A stretch of DNA of 64,000 bases, from NCBI GenBank assembly GCA_012295225.1, contig WMKK01000015.1, positions 348,421 through 412,420 on the forward strand, read 5' to 3'. The DNA comes from Ostreococcus mediterraneus (taxonomy: Eukaryota; Chlorophyta; Mamiellophyceae; Mamiellales; Bathycoccaceae). Both the position numbers and the translations under genes were made by a program. The notes under the pieces were generated by a model. That model was not told where the DNA came from and did no database searches. It worked only from the letters and a program-made list of their open reading frames with translations. This document shows, in pieces, positions 10,101 to 18,472 of the stretch. How positions within the stretch are numbered: the first letter of the stretch is position 1; the number at the start of each line of letters is the position of its first letter.

Positions 10101-11424
10101 TAGTGGCGCGTTCTCATCCATGGAATTCGTCGGCAGCGCGTCGGTTTTGGCGTCGGCGTCTTCGAATTGCGGATTCACCCATAACGCCTTGATGTCGCCC
10201 ACCATGCACAGATACTTACAAATCGTCGTAAATCCGGATGCGAGCTTCAACGCCACACCCTGTGTGCCGATAATGTATCCCGCACACTCGTGATAGTCGG
10301 CCATGCTCACGACGGCAAGCACGCAGCCGCGGTCGCCAGCGCGCGCGGAGACGCGAGACGGTTCACGTGTCTTTGTGCGGTTGTCTCCAACCGTCAGAGA
10401 CACGCGCACGCGTTCCGCGGATGATGATCGCGGCGATGTCGACACCTTAGCGTCCGTCGCTCCGTTCGAAACGACTGTTGCCTCTATTGCTCCTGCCACG
10501 CTTTCTGGTTTTGCGTTTTCATCGGCGCGCGCGCCGTCGACGCGCTCTGGAATGTGCTCTAAAATATCCATGAGCGAATTTAATATCATCCCAGGCCGCG
10601 AACACGTCGTGGACATCGCGCGCGCTTCGCCACCGCCGCGCTCGCTCACGTCTAATTCCACCGAGCCTCGTAATTCTATGTCGCCTTCAACTAAAATGGT
10701 CAACTCGTCGCGTGTCACCGTGGCGCCGACGCGTTCTCTCGCGCGCACCGACGTAGTCCGCGTCTTGGCGCGCAGCGCGCGCAACTGCGTTTGTGACATC
10801 CCGCGGCACACCGATGCCGCTTTCAACGCCTCCATGGCGTAATCAACATTTGTATCGCTCTCGTTCGCTTTGGCTCCAGACAATCCAGACATCGCATCGA
10901 GCCATTCTTCATCGGCTTGGTGCAACGCGCTCAACCCGTCGCCGCGAATATCCTTCAGTTTCGCCTTCAATTTCGTCTGCTCGCGCCACGTGCGCCAAAT
11001 GCGCATCGCCTGCCGCATCCGTCGCGGTTGATGTGGTAAATCAAACAACCGCAACGATACGCTCTGAAACGCCTTGACCTTATATTCCTCTAAAAGCATC
11101 CCGCGAAGCTCGTTTGACCGCTTCAACGCCGCAGCGCGAAGCTCCTTTAATCGTCTAATCGCGCGTATCGCGCGCTTGAGCAAGAAAAACCTACGCACAC
11201 ACAGAAAACACATCGCCAATCAGTATCGCATCGACACCCGATGATATATCGCGCCCGAAACGTCGCATCGAGAGAGAATAATACGCATCGCGCGCAATCG
11301 CGACGCGCCTCGTCGCGTAATACGCCGCCGCGAGCCACACCATCGCGGTCAACCCACGGTCGATGCCGTATGCGCCAATCAACACCGCGGCTAAAAACAT
11401 CAACTGCTCGCGTTTGAGTAACAT
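7101..11424 (-). CDS. Neuropathy-target-esterase-like patatin phospholipase with cyclic-nucleotide-binding-like regions
   Basis: NTE/PNPLA6-type enzymes hydrolyse lysophospholipids and phosphatidylcholine at the ER. The catalytic patatin domain shows VVLGGGGARGLAHVGVL (oxyanion hole), GGTSIGAMVGG (nucleophile Ser) and LVDGGYVNNLP (catalytic Asp of the Ser-Asp dyad). Upstream regions resemble cyclic-nucleotide-binding folds, for example YPPGATVLEQGASAAALIIEHG, and an NTE-type linker (ELVILHQDAEHTPTNTKLWLEAF) precedes the patatin domain. The main open frame covers 7101 to about 11213 and has no membrane anchor. An ATG at 11424 in another frame encodes a hydrophobic segment (LMFLAAVLIGAYGI) and overlaps its start, so I infer a short 5' exon joined by a small intron. 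The exact splice sites are unresolved. Confidence 0.88.
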
Positions 11425-11720
11425 CGTCTCCCGTCACGCGTCGTCGCGCCGCGCACAATCCACCGCAAAGACGCGCGTAATTGTTAACCACTTCCGAGAG
11501 ACAATCTTGAAACGAATGTACCCTTTCGTCGTCGCCACCGCCGTCGCCCGTCGCGCGAACCCGACGCCACGTCACGCTCCACACGCGCGTCTCTCGCGCC
11601 ACGCGTCTCGCGCGCCCGATGCGCGTCGCGTTATCGCCGTCGAGCGTCGCGTAATCACGCCCAAGCCAAGCTCCATTCCTCGTCTCGCGCCTCGCCGTCT
11701 CGTCGCGCGCGCGGCGCCCC

Positions 11721-13439
11721 ATGCCGCCGCCGGCATGGCGTCCGCACTACCTCGGCGTCTTTCTCACCGAACGCTCGCGCGCCTCCGTGCTCGCGATCGC
11801 CCGCGACGCGCGCGGGAGCGAAGACACGCCGCCGGGGTGTAAACTCTCGGGCGACCACGTGACGTGCGTGTACGCGCCCTCGAGCCGCGATCTCGCCGCG
11901 TTCCCGCTCGATGCCTTACGCGATGCGACGGTGACGTTCCCCGCGCACACGGTGGCGAGCGGCGAGGGCGAGGCGGACGCGCAGGCGTTCGTTATAGGCG
12001 TTGATTTCACCGACGCGCAGTTTCTGTTTGGGCTCGCGGTCGCGCACGCGACGCCGCACGTGTCGGTTTATGTCGCGGAACACGCGTCGTGGTCGGTGTG
12101 TGGGGAGGTGTTGGCGCGCGCGGTGACGAATGGGACGGCGTTGCCGCTGGCGGCGATCGGGGCGGAGCGCGTGCTTGAGGGAACGTTGGGGGTGATGATG
12201 TGCGACGCGAGCGACGCTTCGGTGCGTTGGGTCGCGCAGTCGATGGATGAAGTGCGCGAGGCGATGCGCGTGGGGCCGTACGGCGCGAGCGTGAGCGGTG
12301 TTCGATACGTCAAGTCGTCGGTGATTGATGATGCGTGCGCGGATTTAGATGAGACGTACGATTCGGATGATACGTACGGTTCGGATGGGTATAGTTTGGA
12401 TAACGACGGTTCGGATGTGGAATCGTACGACGACTGTGACGATTCCGACGATGACGACTCTAATTTCTACGACGAAAACTCTCCAGCGTCGACGTCGAAG
12501 TATGTATCCTTGGACACGCACGAGTTGTTTCGCGCCGCGAGTTACGGCTCGAACGCTCAAGCGGCGTGTCAAGAGCAAGAGTATATTGAATTGTGTGAAA
12601 TGTTTGAAGGCCAAGACACGGAGTGGATTCACGAACGGTACGTCGAAAGCGGATGCTCAAAAGAAATCGCCGCATACATGATTGAAAGTACCCTTCTCTC
12701 GCAAAATCTAAACATTATTCGAACGAAGAAGAAGCCACCGACGCCGCCGATAAAGGATGCGGACGAGCCGTCAACGCCGGCGATTGAGCTCGGGTTTCAC
12801 TGCGCGGGCATGTCGCGGGGAAACTACGGCTACGGTCACGTCGGCGTCGGGGCGTACTTTAAATCCGACGGTCCCGCCATTCGTGGGCGTCCACACGTCG
12901 AGCACGCGGTGCGTCAGTGGACATCGTTACAGGGTGATCGCGCGAGTTCCATGCTCGCCGCGCGACGGGCGGCGAACATCTTGGTGAAGCAAGAGTGGGT
13001 GGACGACCTCAACAAAGACATGGAGAAGTTACGTCTGCTTCGTAATAAAAGCGGCGACGCCGAGCTCGAAAAACGCATTCGCGACAAACTCGGCAAGCGC
13101 GTGGCGTTAGAACGCATGGCCATGTCGAAAGCCATGCCGAGATTTGACGATGACACCGAGTTCAACGTCGTGATTGATTTTCACGGGTACTCGCGCGTCG
13201 ACGCGGTGCGGGAATTGGAACGTGAAATGGTTCGCGTCAGCCCGCTCGTGACGTCGAATTGGTCCATGAAGCTCATCACCGGCCGTGGTATTCACTCCAA
13301 AGGAGGGCCCGTGGTGTATAAGACAATTAAAGCTTGGCTCGATCAGTTTGGCGTGGCGTACGAGGAGAATCAAGACGCCGGGCACATCGTCGTCCGCGCG
13401 ACGGCGCCCGTGTACGGGACGAAGATGCGACGCAACTGA
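11721..13439 (+). CDS. Putative 2H phosphoesterase / CUE-like / DUF1771-Smr fusion protein
   Basis: This 572-residue protein ends in a clear Smr domain (about 480-565) with IDFHGYSRVDAV and TGRGIHSKGG, preceded by a basic helical DUF1771-like region (about 400-475). Residues about 286-322 (YIELCEMFEGQDTEWIHERY) look like a CUE ubiquitin-binding helix set. An acidic linker lies at about 215-255. The N-terminal 125 residues carry two HxT/S motifs, DHVTCVY (His46) and PHVSVYV (His113), whose spacing suits a 2H phosphoesterase. CUE plus DUF1771 plus Smr is the layout of yeast Cue2 and human N4BP2, which cleave mRNA in no-go decay. The Smr call is firm, CUE is moderate, and 2H is inferred from motifs only. 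Confidence 0.82.
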   Translation: MPPPAWRPHYLGVFLTERSRASVLAIARDARGSEDTPPGCKLSGDHVTCVYAPSSRDLAAFPLDALRDATVTFPAHTVASGEGEADAQAFVIGVDFTDAQFLFGLAVAHATPHVSVYVAEHASWSVCGEVLARAVTNGTALPLAAIGAERVLEGTLGVMMCDASDASVRWVAQSMDEVREAMRVGPYGASVSGVRYVKSSVIDDACADLDETYDSDDTYGSDGYSLDNDGSDVESYDDCDDSDDDDSNFYDENSPASTSKYVSLDTHELFRAASYGSNAQAACQEQEYIELCEMFEGQDTEWIHERYVESGCSKEIAAYMIESTLLSQNLNIIRTKKKPPTPPIKDADEPSTPAIELGFHCAGMSRGNYGYGHVGVGAYFKSDGPAIRGRPHVEHAVRQWTSLQGDRASSMLAARRAANILVKQEWVDDLNKDMEKLRLLRNKSGDAELEKRIRDKLGKRVALERMAMSKAMPRFDDDTEFNVVIDFHGYSRVDAVRELEREMVRVSPLVTSNWSMKLITGRGIHSKGGPVVYKTIKAWLDQFGVAYEENQDAGHIVVRATAPVYGTKMRRN

Positions 13440-13487
13440 TGGATTGATATGAATATTGATTGATGATTGATGATTGATTTGTAATGA
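13440..13487. repeat. TTGA/TGAT-rich simple repeat in a convergent 3' region
   Basis: This is a degenerate run of ttgat/gatt units just after the Smr gene stop, in the 114-base space between two convergent genes. It may help 3'-end formation, but no specific signal was identified. Confidence 0.6.
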
Positions 13488-13553
13488 TAACATGTACACT
13501 GCTGCTCTACACTCTACGCTCTACTCGTCAATACATTTTTACCAACGTTGGTC

Positions 13554-14690
13554 TTATTTTTCATAAACCGTCAACGTAAACGCCTTGGTGACGTCGCGCG
13601 GCTCCGCCCTGGCGCGCACCTTTTCAATCGCCTCCACATCGTTATGATACCCCGACGGTCCCATAATGATTAAATTAGCCACCGCATCACCATCGAGAGA
13701 CATTGTGCCGCGAATCGAGCGACGACTTGCGACTTTAAACCCGGCTTGCGACATACCTTCGTCGACGCGTTCGGCTTTTCCCGACTCTACTGCGACCACC
13801 GTCACGCCGATATCCTTCTCTTCCCGAAGCTCACTCATGTGCTCGGGCTCAGGGCTGACGACGACGACGCGACCATTTCCCCTCAACACGCGCGCGAGCT
13901 CTTTGGGCACGCGAGGGGCGAATACGCTCAAAACCACGTCAATCGTTCCGTCATAGAAAGGCAACGTCGCCGAAGCATCCGCGACGCACGTAAACGCCTC
14001 CGGAACCATCTTCGCGCACATCTCACACGCCTCTTTCGACGCATCCACACACACGAGCTCTACCGCACACGCCTGTTCCTTTGCGTAATCGCGCACGCGC
14101 GCGGCGTAATACCCTTCGCCGCATCCCAAATCGAGCACGCGAAGCGCGCTTTTTCTCAGCGGCGGCTGCGCGGGACGCCTCTCGCGCTCCCTCTCTCTTT
14201 CTTCCCGCTTCTTTGCCAGCTTCTTCGCGCGCGGTGAATTATGAATACTCACCGGCGTATCATCCTTCGCCATATCATCCAAATCACCCACAGCATCGCG
14301 CAGCGCGGGTTCGAGCGCGCTCGCCGCCGCCGCCTCGGCGAGCTCCGCGTACGCCCCGCTCGACAAAAACTCTCGCCTCGCCCTGAGCTGCCCAACCCCG
14401 TCCCCGCTCGCCTTTGACTTGGTCGGCAATAAATTCACGTATCCAGTCTTGTGCGCGTCGAACGCGTGCGAGGCGCGCGAGCATTGCAACGTTTTCCCAT
14501 TGTCACTGCGCCGCAACGGTGATTGCGCATCGGCATCGGTGGTACACAAAGGACATCGCCACGGCGTCTCCGTCGCGTTCGAGCTCGCGTGCGCGCGTGT
14601 GCGCGTGACGCACGCGCTGCGGCGCGTCTGGGCGGCGCAGTGCGGCGGCGACGACGCTGGGCGCGGCGCGAATGTGCGCGCGAGCGTCAT
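13554..14690 (-). CDS. RlmA-like rRNA guanine-N1 methyltransferase, probably plastid
   Basis: Bacterial RlmA methylates guanine N1 in helix 35 of 23S rRNA. The protein begins at the ATG at 14690 (378 residues), with a Ser/Arg-rich N-terminus suited to plastid or mitochondrial targeting. It then shows the RlmA N-terminal zinc-type motif: CPLC, a second Cys, then HAFDAHKTGYVNLLP. An R-x-x-FL region (RARREFLSSGAY) follows. The methyltransferase core has motif I VLDLGCGEGYYAARV, an acidic strand end VCVDASKEAC, and DVVLSVFAPRVPKELARVL. Between the two parts sits an insert rich in Lys/Glu/Arg, about 40 residues longer than in bacterial enzymes. It is convergent with the Smr gene. The exact target base is not provable from sequence. 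Confidence 0.85.
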   Translation of the reverse strand: MTLARTFAPRPASSPPHCAAQTRRSACVTRTRAHASSNATETPWRCPLCTTDADAQSPLRRSDNGKTLQCSRASHAFDAHKTGYVNLLPTKSKASGDGVGQLRARREFLSSGAYAELAEAAAASALEPALRDAVGDLDDMAKDDTPVSIHNSPRAKKLAKKREERERERERRPAQPPLRKSALRVLDLGCGEGYYAARVRDYAKEQACAVELVCVDASKEACEMCAKMVPEAFTCVADASATLPFYDGTIDVVLSVFAPRVPKELARVLRGNGRVVVVSPEPEHMSELREEKDIGVTVVAVESGKAERVDEGMSQAGFKVASRRSIRGTMSLDGDAVANLIIMGPSGYHNDVEAIEKVRARAEPRDVTKAFTLTVYEK

Positions 14691-14798
14691 GATGTGCGGT
14701 GCGCGTGACACGCACCCTTTTCGTCATTCTTCCGCGCGTGACCGTCGCGCGAGGTCGTCGACGTCGTCGCCGGGCGCGTCGAACGACGCGCGCGCATC

Positions 14799-16316
14799 AT
14801 GATGTGCGCGTCCTCGCGCGCGTCGGCGCCGCTCGCGTCTCACGCGCGATGCGGGCGCCACGTTTGTGTTGGTGGTTATCCAACGCGTGGGCATCATCGT
14901 CATGATGATGCGTCTCTTCGTCGCCATGGACGGCGCGTGCGCGCGTCTACGGACGACACCGACGATGCCACCGCCTCAACCGCGCGACGCCGCTCGAACA
15001 TGTCGCTCTCGAGCGCGTTCGACAAGTCGGTGCCGGACAATGTCAAGGCGAAGATTGCGTCGGAGAGCGACGTCGAGGCGTTGCGCGCGACCCGGGACGC
15101 CGCGCGCCGCGCCCTCGCGAGCGCCGAACTCGCGTACGCCACCGCTGCGCTGTCGATACGAGAGATGGAGAAGAACGCGGCGAGCGAGGCGAACGCCGGG
15201 GCGTTTGGTTCGATGGATGAAATCGGGTGCGAGCGGTCGTATTACGGTGGGACGTACATCGACGTCGAGGCGCAAGGGGTGCCGAAGGGATTAGGCGCCA
15301 TGGCGAGCGATAATTTCGTGCGTGAACTTCGAGCAATGGTGACCGAAATTCGTGCACCGGCAATGGCCAAGCCGGACACGAGTGGGACGACGGTGGAGAT
15401 GTCGGATTCGTTGCGGGCGAAATTGGACGCGTTGCGTTTGGACGCCGACGCGATTTGGGGTCGAGAGGCGAATCGCGAGCAAGTCGCCGCGCCTTGGGTG
15501 ATTAAGGCACCGTATCTGGCGCTTTGCGTGATGTTGGATAAGATGTTCGACGACACGAGACCGATTCAGCGTTTCTGGTTTTTGGAAACGGTTGCGCGCA
15601 TGCCGTATTTTTCATACACGTCGATGTTGACGCTGTACGAAATCTTGGGATGGTGGCGGCGTGGCTCTGAACTTCGACGCGTGCACTTTGCGGAGGAGTG
15701 GAACGAGTATCACCACTTGCTCATCATGGAATCTCTCGGCGGTGACGCGCTTTGGAGGGATCGATTTTTGGGTCAGCACGCGGCGCTCGCGTACTACATC
15801 ATTCTGATTACGATGTGGCTGGTGAGCCCAGCGTTGGCGTACAATTTCAGCGAACTCATCGAGGCGCACGCCGTGGACACGTACGCGCAATTCGTGGACC
15901 AAAACGAAGAGGTTTTGAAATCCATGCCTCCGTCGCGCATCGCGCGCGAGTACTACCAAGGCGCGGATTTATTCCTGTTTGATGAATTCCAAACGAGTCG
16001 AGAGGCGCGCTCGCGCCGACCAGAAATCAAATCCATGTACGACGTCTTCAGCAATATTCGTGACGACGAGGGCGAGCACGTGAGCACGATGCACGCGTGC
16101 CAAATCCCAGACGCCATCATCAACTCTCCGAATGCAGTGAATGCGAAAACAGCAGCCATCGGCGCTTTGGTCGCGGCGCAAATTTGGTTTTCACGCGTCG
16201 CAGAAACTGGCGCCCTCGGCGATGCGGCGCTAGACGACGAGCTGATGTCGCGCGCTGATTGGGGCGCCACCGATGGAATCTTCGATGCCTTGTTCAACCT
16301 TCTTCATTTCTTCTAG
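14799..16316 (+). CDS. PTOX: Plastid terminal oxidase (alternative oxidase family)
   Basis: PTOX oxidises plastoquinol with oxygen in thylakoids, serving carotenoid desaturation and acting as an electron safety valve. The 505-residue protein has a long Arg/Ser/Ala-rich transit region (about 1-70). Diiron-carboxylate motifs are present: LETVARMPYF, AEEWNEYHHLLIMESLGGD and the last ligand set RDDEGEHVSTMHAC. Membrane-facing hydrophobic helices (for example YYIILITMWLV) lie between. The insertion after the fourth helix (about 395-425) that distinguishes PTOX from mitochondrial AOX is present. The ATG pair at 14799 is the first start. The neighbour at 16497 is co-directional, 180 bases away. Confidence 0.94.
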   Translation: MMCASSRASAPLASHARCGRHVCVGGYPTRGHHRHDDASLRRHGRRVRASTDDTDDATASTARRRSNMSLSSAFDKSVPDNVKAKIASESDVEALRATRDAARRALASAELAYATAALSIREMEKNAASEANAGAFGSMDEIGCERSYYGGTYIDVEAQGVPKGLGAMASDNFVRELRAMVTEIRAPAMAKPDTSGTTVEMSDSLRAKLDALRLDADAIWGREANREQVAAPWVIKAPYLALCVMLDKMFDDTRPIQRFWFLETVARMPYFSYTSMLTLYEILGWWRRGSELRRVHFAEEWNEYHHLLIMESLGGDALWRDRFLGQHAALAYYIILITMWLVSPALAYNFSELIEAHAVDTYAQFVDQNEEVLKSMPPSRIAREYYQGADLFLFDEFQTSREARSRRPEIKSMYDVFSNIRDDEGEHVSTMHACQIPDAIINSPNAVNAKTAAIGALVAAQIWFSRVAETGALGDAALDDELMSRADWGATDGIFDALFNLLHFF

Positions 16317-16496
16317 CAACCGTCGCCAAATTTGGGGCGTACGCCTTGTAACACCGAACCAAAGCGCGAGCTTTACGCTCCGCCCGCCGCACATTCGGCC
16401 GCGCGCCCACGCCACCCACCTCGCGCGCGTTCGCTCACACACGCCGTCAAGGCAGCAGTAGTTCTCGTCGACACCGCGCGCGATCGATCGACGACC

Positions 16497-17138
16497 ATGG
16501 GGTGCGTGAGCTCCAGTCCCGCGCGCGACAAGGAGCGTCTCTACGCCAAGCTCGCGTCGCGCACCCACTTTCGTCCCGCGCAGATTGGCGTCTTGCACAA
16601 AATATACGAAAACGTGTCCTATTCCATCGATCACGATGGTGTGATTTCGTTGCACGAGTTCCAGCTCGCGTTGTTCGGAAAGCGCGCGCAAGAGGATGGA
16701 GAAAGTGGAGGTGACTTGTTTAGCGAGCGCATCTTTGAATGCTTTGACACCACGAACGACGGAACGCTGTCGTTCGAAGAGTTCGTCAATGGGTTGTCTA
16801 TATTTCACCCGCAGGCGAGTAAGGAGGAGAAGACGGCGTTTGCGTTCAAGGTGTATGATTTGCAGGGCACGAACGCCATCGAGCGGGACGACGTCCGGAA
16901 AATGCTGGAGTCTGTACTGAAGCAAAATAAAGACATGACGCTGAGCGACGAAGCGTTGGAGATGGCGGTGGATCAAACATTTGAAGATTGTGATTTAACC
17001 AAGGATGGTGCGATTTCTTTGTATGAGTTTAAGGTTTTAGTGGAGAAGAATGAAAAAGTCATCGCCAATATGACGTTGCCGATGTTGGCGAGGCTGACTA
17101 AAGAATTCCCCGAGTTCCTATTTACAGAAGACAACTAG
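16497..17138 (+). CDS. Calcineurin B-like calcium sensor with dual-lipidation N-terminus
   Basis: CBL proteins bind calcium and recruit CIPK kinases to membranes. Starting at the ATG at 16497 the protein has 213 residues, the usual CBL length, and begins MGCVSSS, a classic N-myristoylation (Gly2) plus S-acylation (Cys3) signal as in plant CBL1 and CBL9; this decides the start. EF-hand regions are visible: SIDHDGVISLHEFQ, DTTNDGTLSFEEFVNG, DLQGTNAIERDDV (degenerate) and DCDLTKDGAISLYEF. Between hands 2 and 3, LSIFHPQASKEEK matches the CBL linker. The tail NMTLPMLARLTKEFPEF matches the CBL C-terminal FPSF region, with Glu where many plant members have phosphorylatable Ser. Confidence 0.92.
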   Translation: MGCVSSSPARDKERLYAKLASRTHFRPAQIGVLHKIYENVSYSIDHDGVISLHEFQLALFGKRAQEDGESGGDLFSERIFECFDTTNDGTLSFEEFVNGLSIFHPQASKEEKTAFAFKVYDLQGTNAIERDDVRKMLESVLKQNKDMTLSDEALEMAVDQTFEDCDLTKDGAISLYEFKVLVEKNEKVIANMTLPMLARLTKEFPEFLFTEDN

Positions 17139-17245
17139 TTGTGCTAGCACCAACTCTGCGCGTTTGCACATCGTCATCGTCGCCCGTCCTAGTCGTGTGC
17201 ATTATAGCATACTTGTATCATCATCCAGCACATATGGGTTACAAC

Positions 17246-18277
17246 TTACACGACGCGAAGCCGAGCACCCGAACATCCATTTGCGGCTTTGTGCGTCTCA
17301 AATAACGTCGTCATCGCATCAATAAACTCCTCCAACTTTGCCGCCACTTCAGTGTTCGTCGGATTATCGTTTTGCTTCACAGGAATCGCCTTGCCCACGA
17401 CCGTGTGTAAGGGTGTCGCGTATGGAATTGGCGAGCAAAACTTTCCCCAGAACACCATCGGCGCAAACGCAAACGTCTCACTCAACCAATTCGCCACGCG
17501 TTTAGGTACGAACGGCGGACCTAATCGCCAGTACCCATACGCCTCGCTCTGCCCAAACGTAAACGCCGGTACTAAGTGCGCACCAGTCTGTATCGCCACT
17601 TTAATAAACCCAAATCGCTTGCGTAAATACAACGTCTCCACGCCGCGCTCCATCGCCATGCACTCCGCCACGCCTCCAGGAATCATCACCACCGTCCGCC
17701 CGGCGCGCAACATATCCACCATGCGCCGCTTCGATATCGGATCTAAACCTAGCCACGTCCACAAGTGCCGAACGAACGGTACGTTGAATATCGCCGCCGA
17801 CGCGAGCGCTCTCGCGCTTCGCATCGTCGGCGTGAATCCACCCTTCATCGCATACACCTCCTCATCTCCGTGCGCATAGTACGCCGCAAACGATATAATC
17901 GACAGTGGCAACACCCCATGCGGTTCTAGTCCAACCACGAACGCCTGACCATCGCGCGCGGCGTCGAGATGCGCGCGTTCGTCTTCAAACGTCAACGTCG
18001 CTGGAAAGTACCCACACGCCGCGCGCGCGATGCTCCGCGCCAACGCCACGCCGAACCGCGGAAACGGCGGCGCGCGAGGAAGCACGGCGACGGTGACGAG
18101 CGCGGCGACGACGGCGACGGCGCCCGGGTGCGGGTACGCCACCGCGGCGCACGCGAGGATGAAGATGTTGACGTGGATGAGGCCGAGCCAGAGAAAGAGC
18201 ACGGCATTCGTGCGCGCGCGGTGCGCGAACGATCGCGCGGCGTGCGGCGTCGTCGCACCGGGCGCGTGCATCGTCAT
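17246..18277 (-). CDS. DGAT2: Type 2 diacylglycerol acyltransferase (DGAT2/MOGAT family)
   Basis: DGAT2 makes triacylglycerol from diacylglycerol and acyl-CoA in the ER membrane. The first ATG of the frame is at 18277 (343 residues). An N-terminal hydrophobic hairpin spans about 30-85 (VLFLWLGLIHVNIFILAC and VAVVAALVTVAVL). Family blocks follow: GLEPHGVLPLSI (the HPHG/EPHG active-site motif), KGGFTPTMRSARALA, VVMIPGGVAECM, RKRFGFIKVAIQTGAHLVPAF and TPLHTVVGKAIPV. The C-terminal PVKQNDNPTNTEVAAKLEEFI is the usual end. It is divergent from the CFAP45-like gene, with 195 bases between starts. Algal genomes often have several DGAT2 paralogues, so the isoform number cannot be given. Confidence 0.92.
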   Translation of the reverse strand: MTMHAPGATTPHAARSFAHRARTNAVLFLWLGLIHVNIFILACAAVAYPHPGAVAVVAALVTVAVLPRAPPFPRFGVALARSIARAACGYFPATLTFEDERAHLDAARDGQAFVVGLEPHGVLPLSIISFAAYYAHGDEEVYAMKGGFTPTMRSARALASAAIFNVPFVRHLWTWLGLDPISKRRMVDMLRAGRTVVMIPGGVAECMAMERGVETLYLRKRFGFIKVAIQTGAHLVPAFTFGQSEAYGYWRLGPPFVPKRVANWLSETFAFAPMVFWGKFCSPIPYATPLHTVVGKAIPVKQNDNPTNTEVAAKLEEFIDAMTTLFETHKAANGCSGARLRVV

Positions 18278-18472
18278 CGTCGGCGGCGTTGCGAGCACGT
18301 CGGACGCGTCGCGGGCATCGGGAGCGCGGCGAACGCTGCGGGCTAACACTGTCGTCTGTAGTCACGCGCTGTGGCTATTTTTGGTGGATTCAAACCGTCG
18401 CTACACTTTCGCGCGCTAAGCGCCGCGCACGCGCCGACGTCCGCGCGCGCGCGCGCTCGCGACTGCGACACG

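Noticed and set aside
11147-11722. Minus-strand 191-codon frame upstream of the NTE-like gene
   Set aside because: Arg/Asp-rich with no domain; it overlaps the more convincing membrane-anchor exon in another frame.
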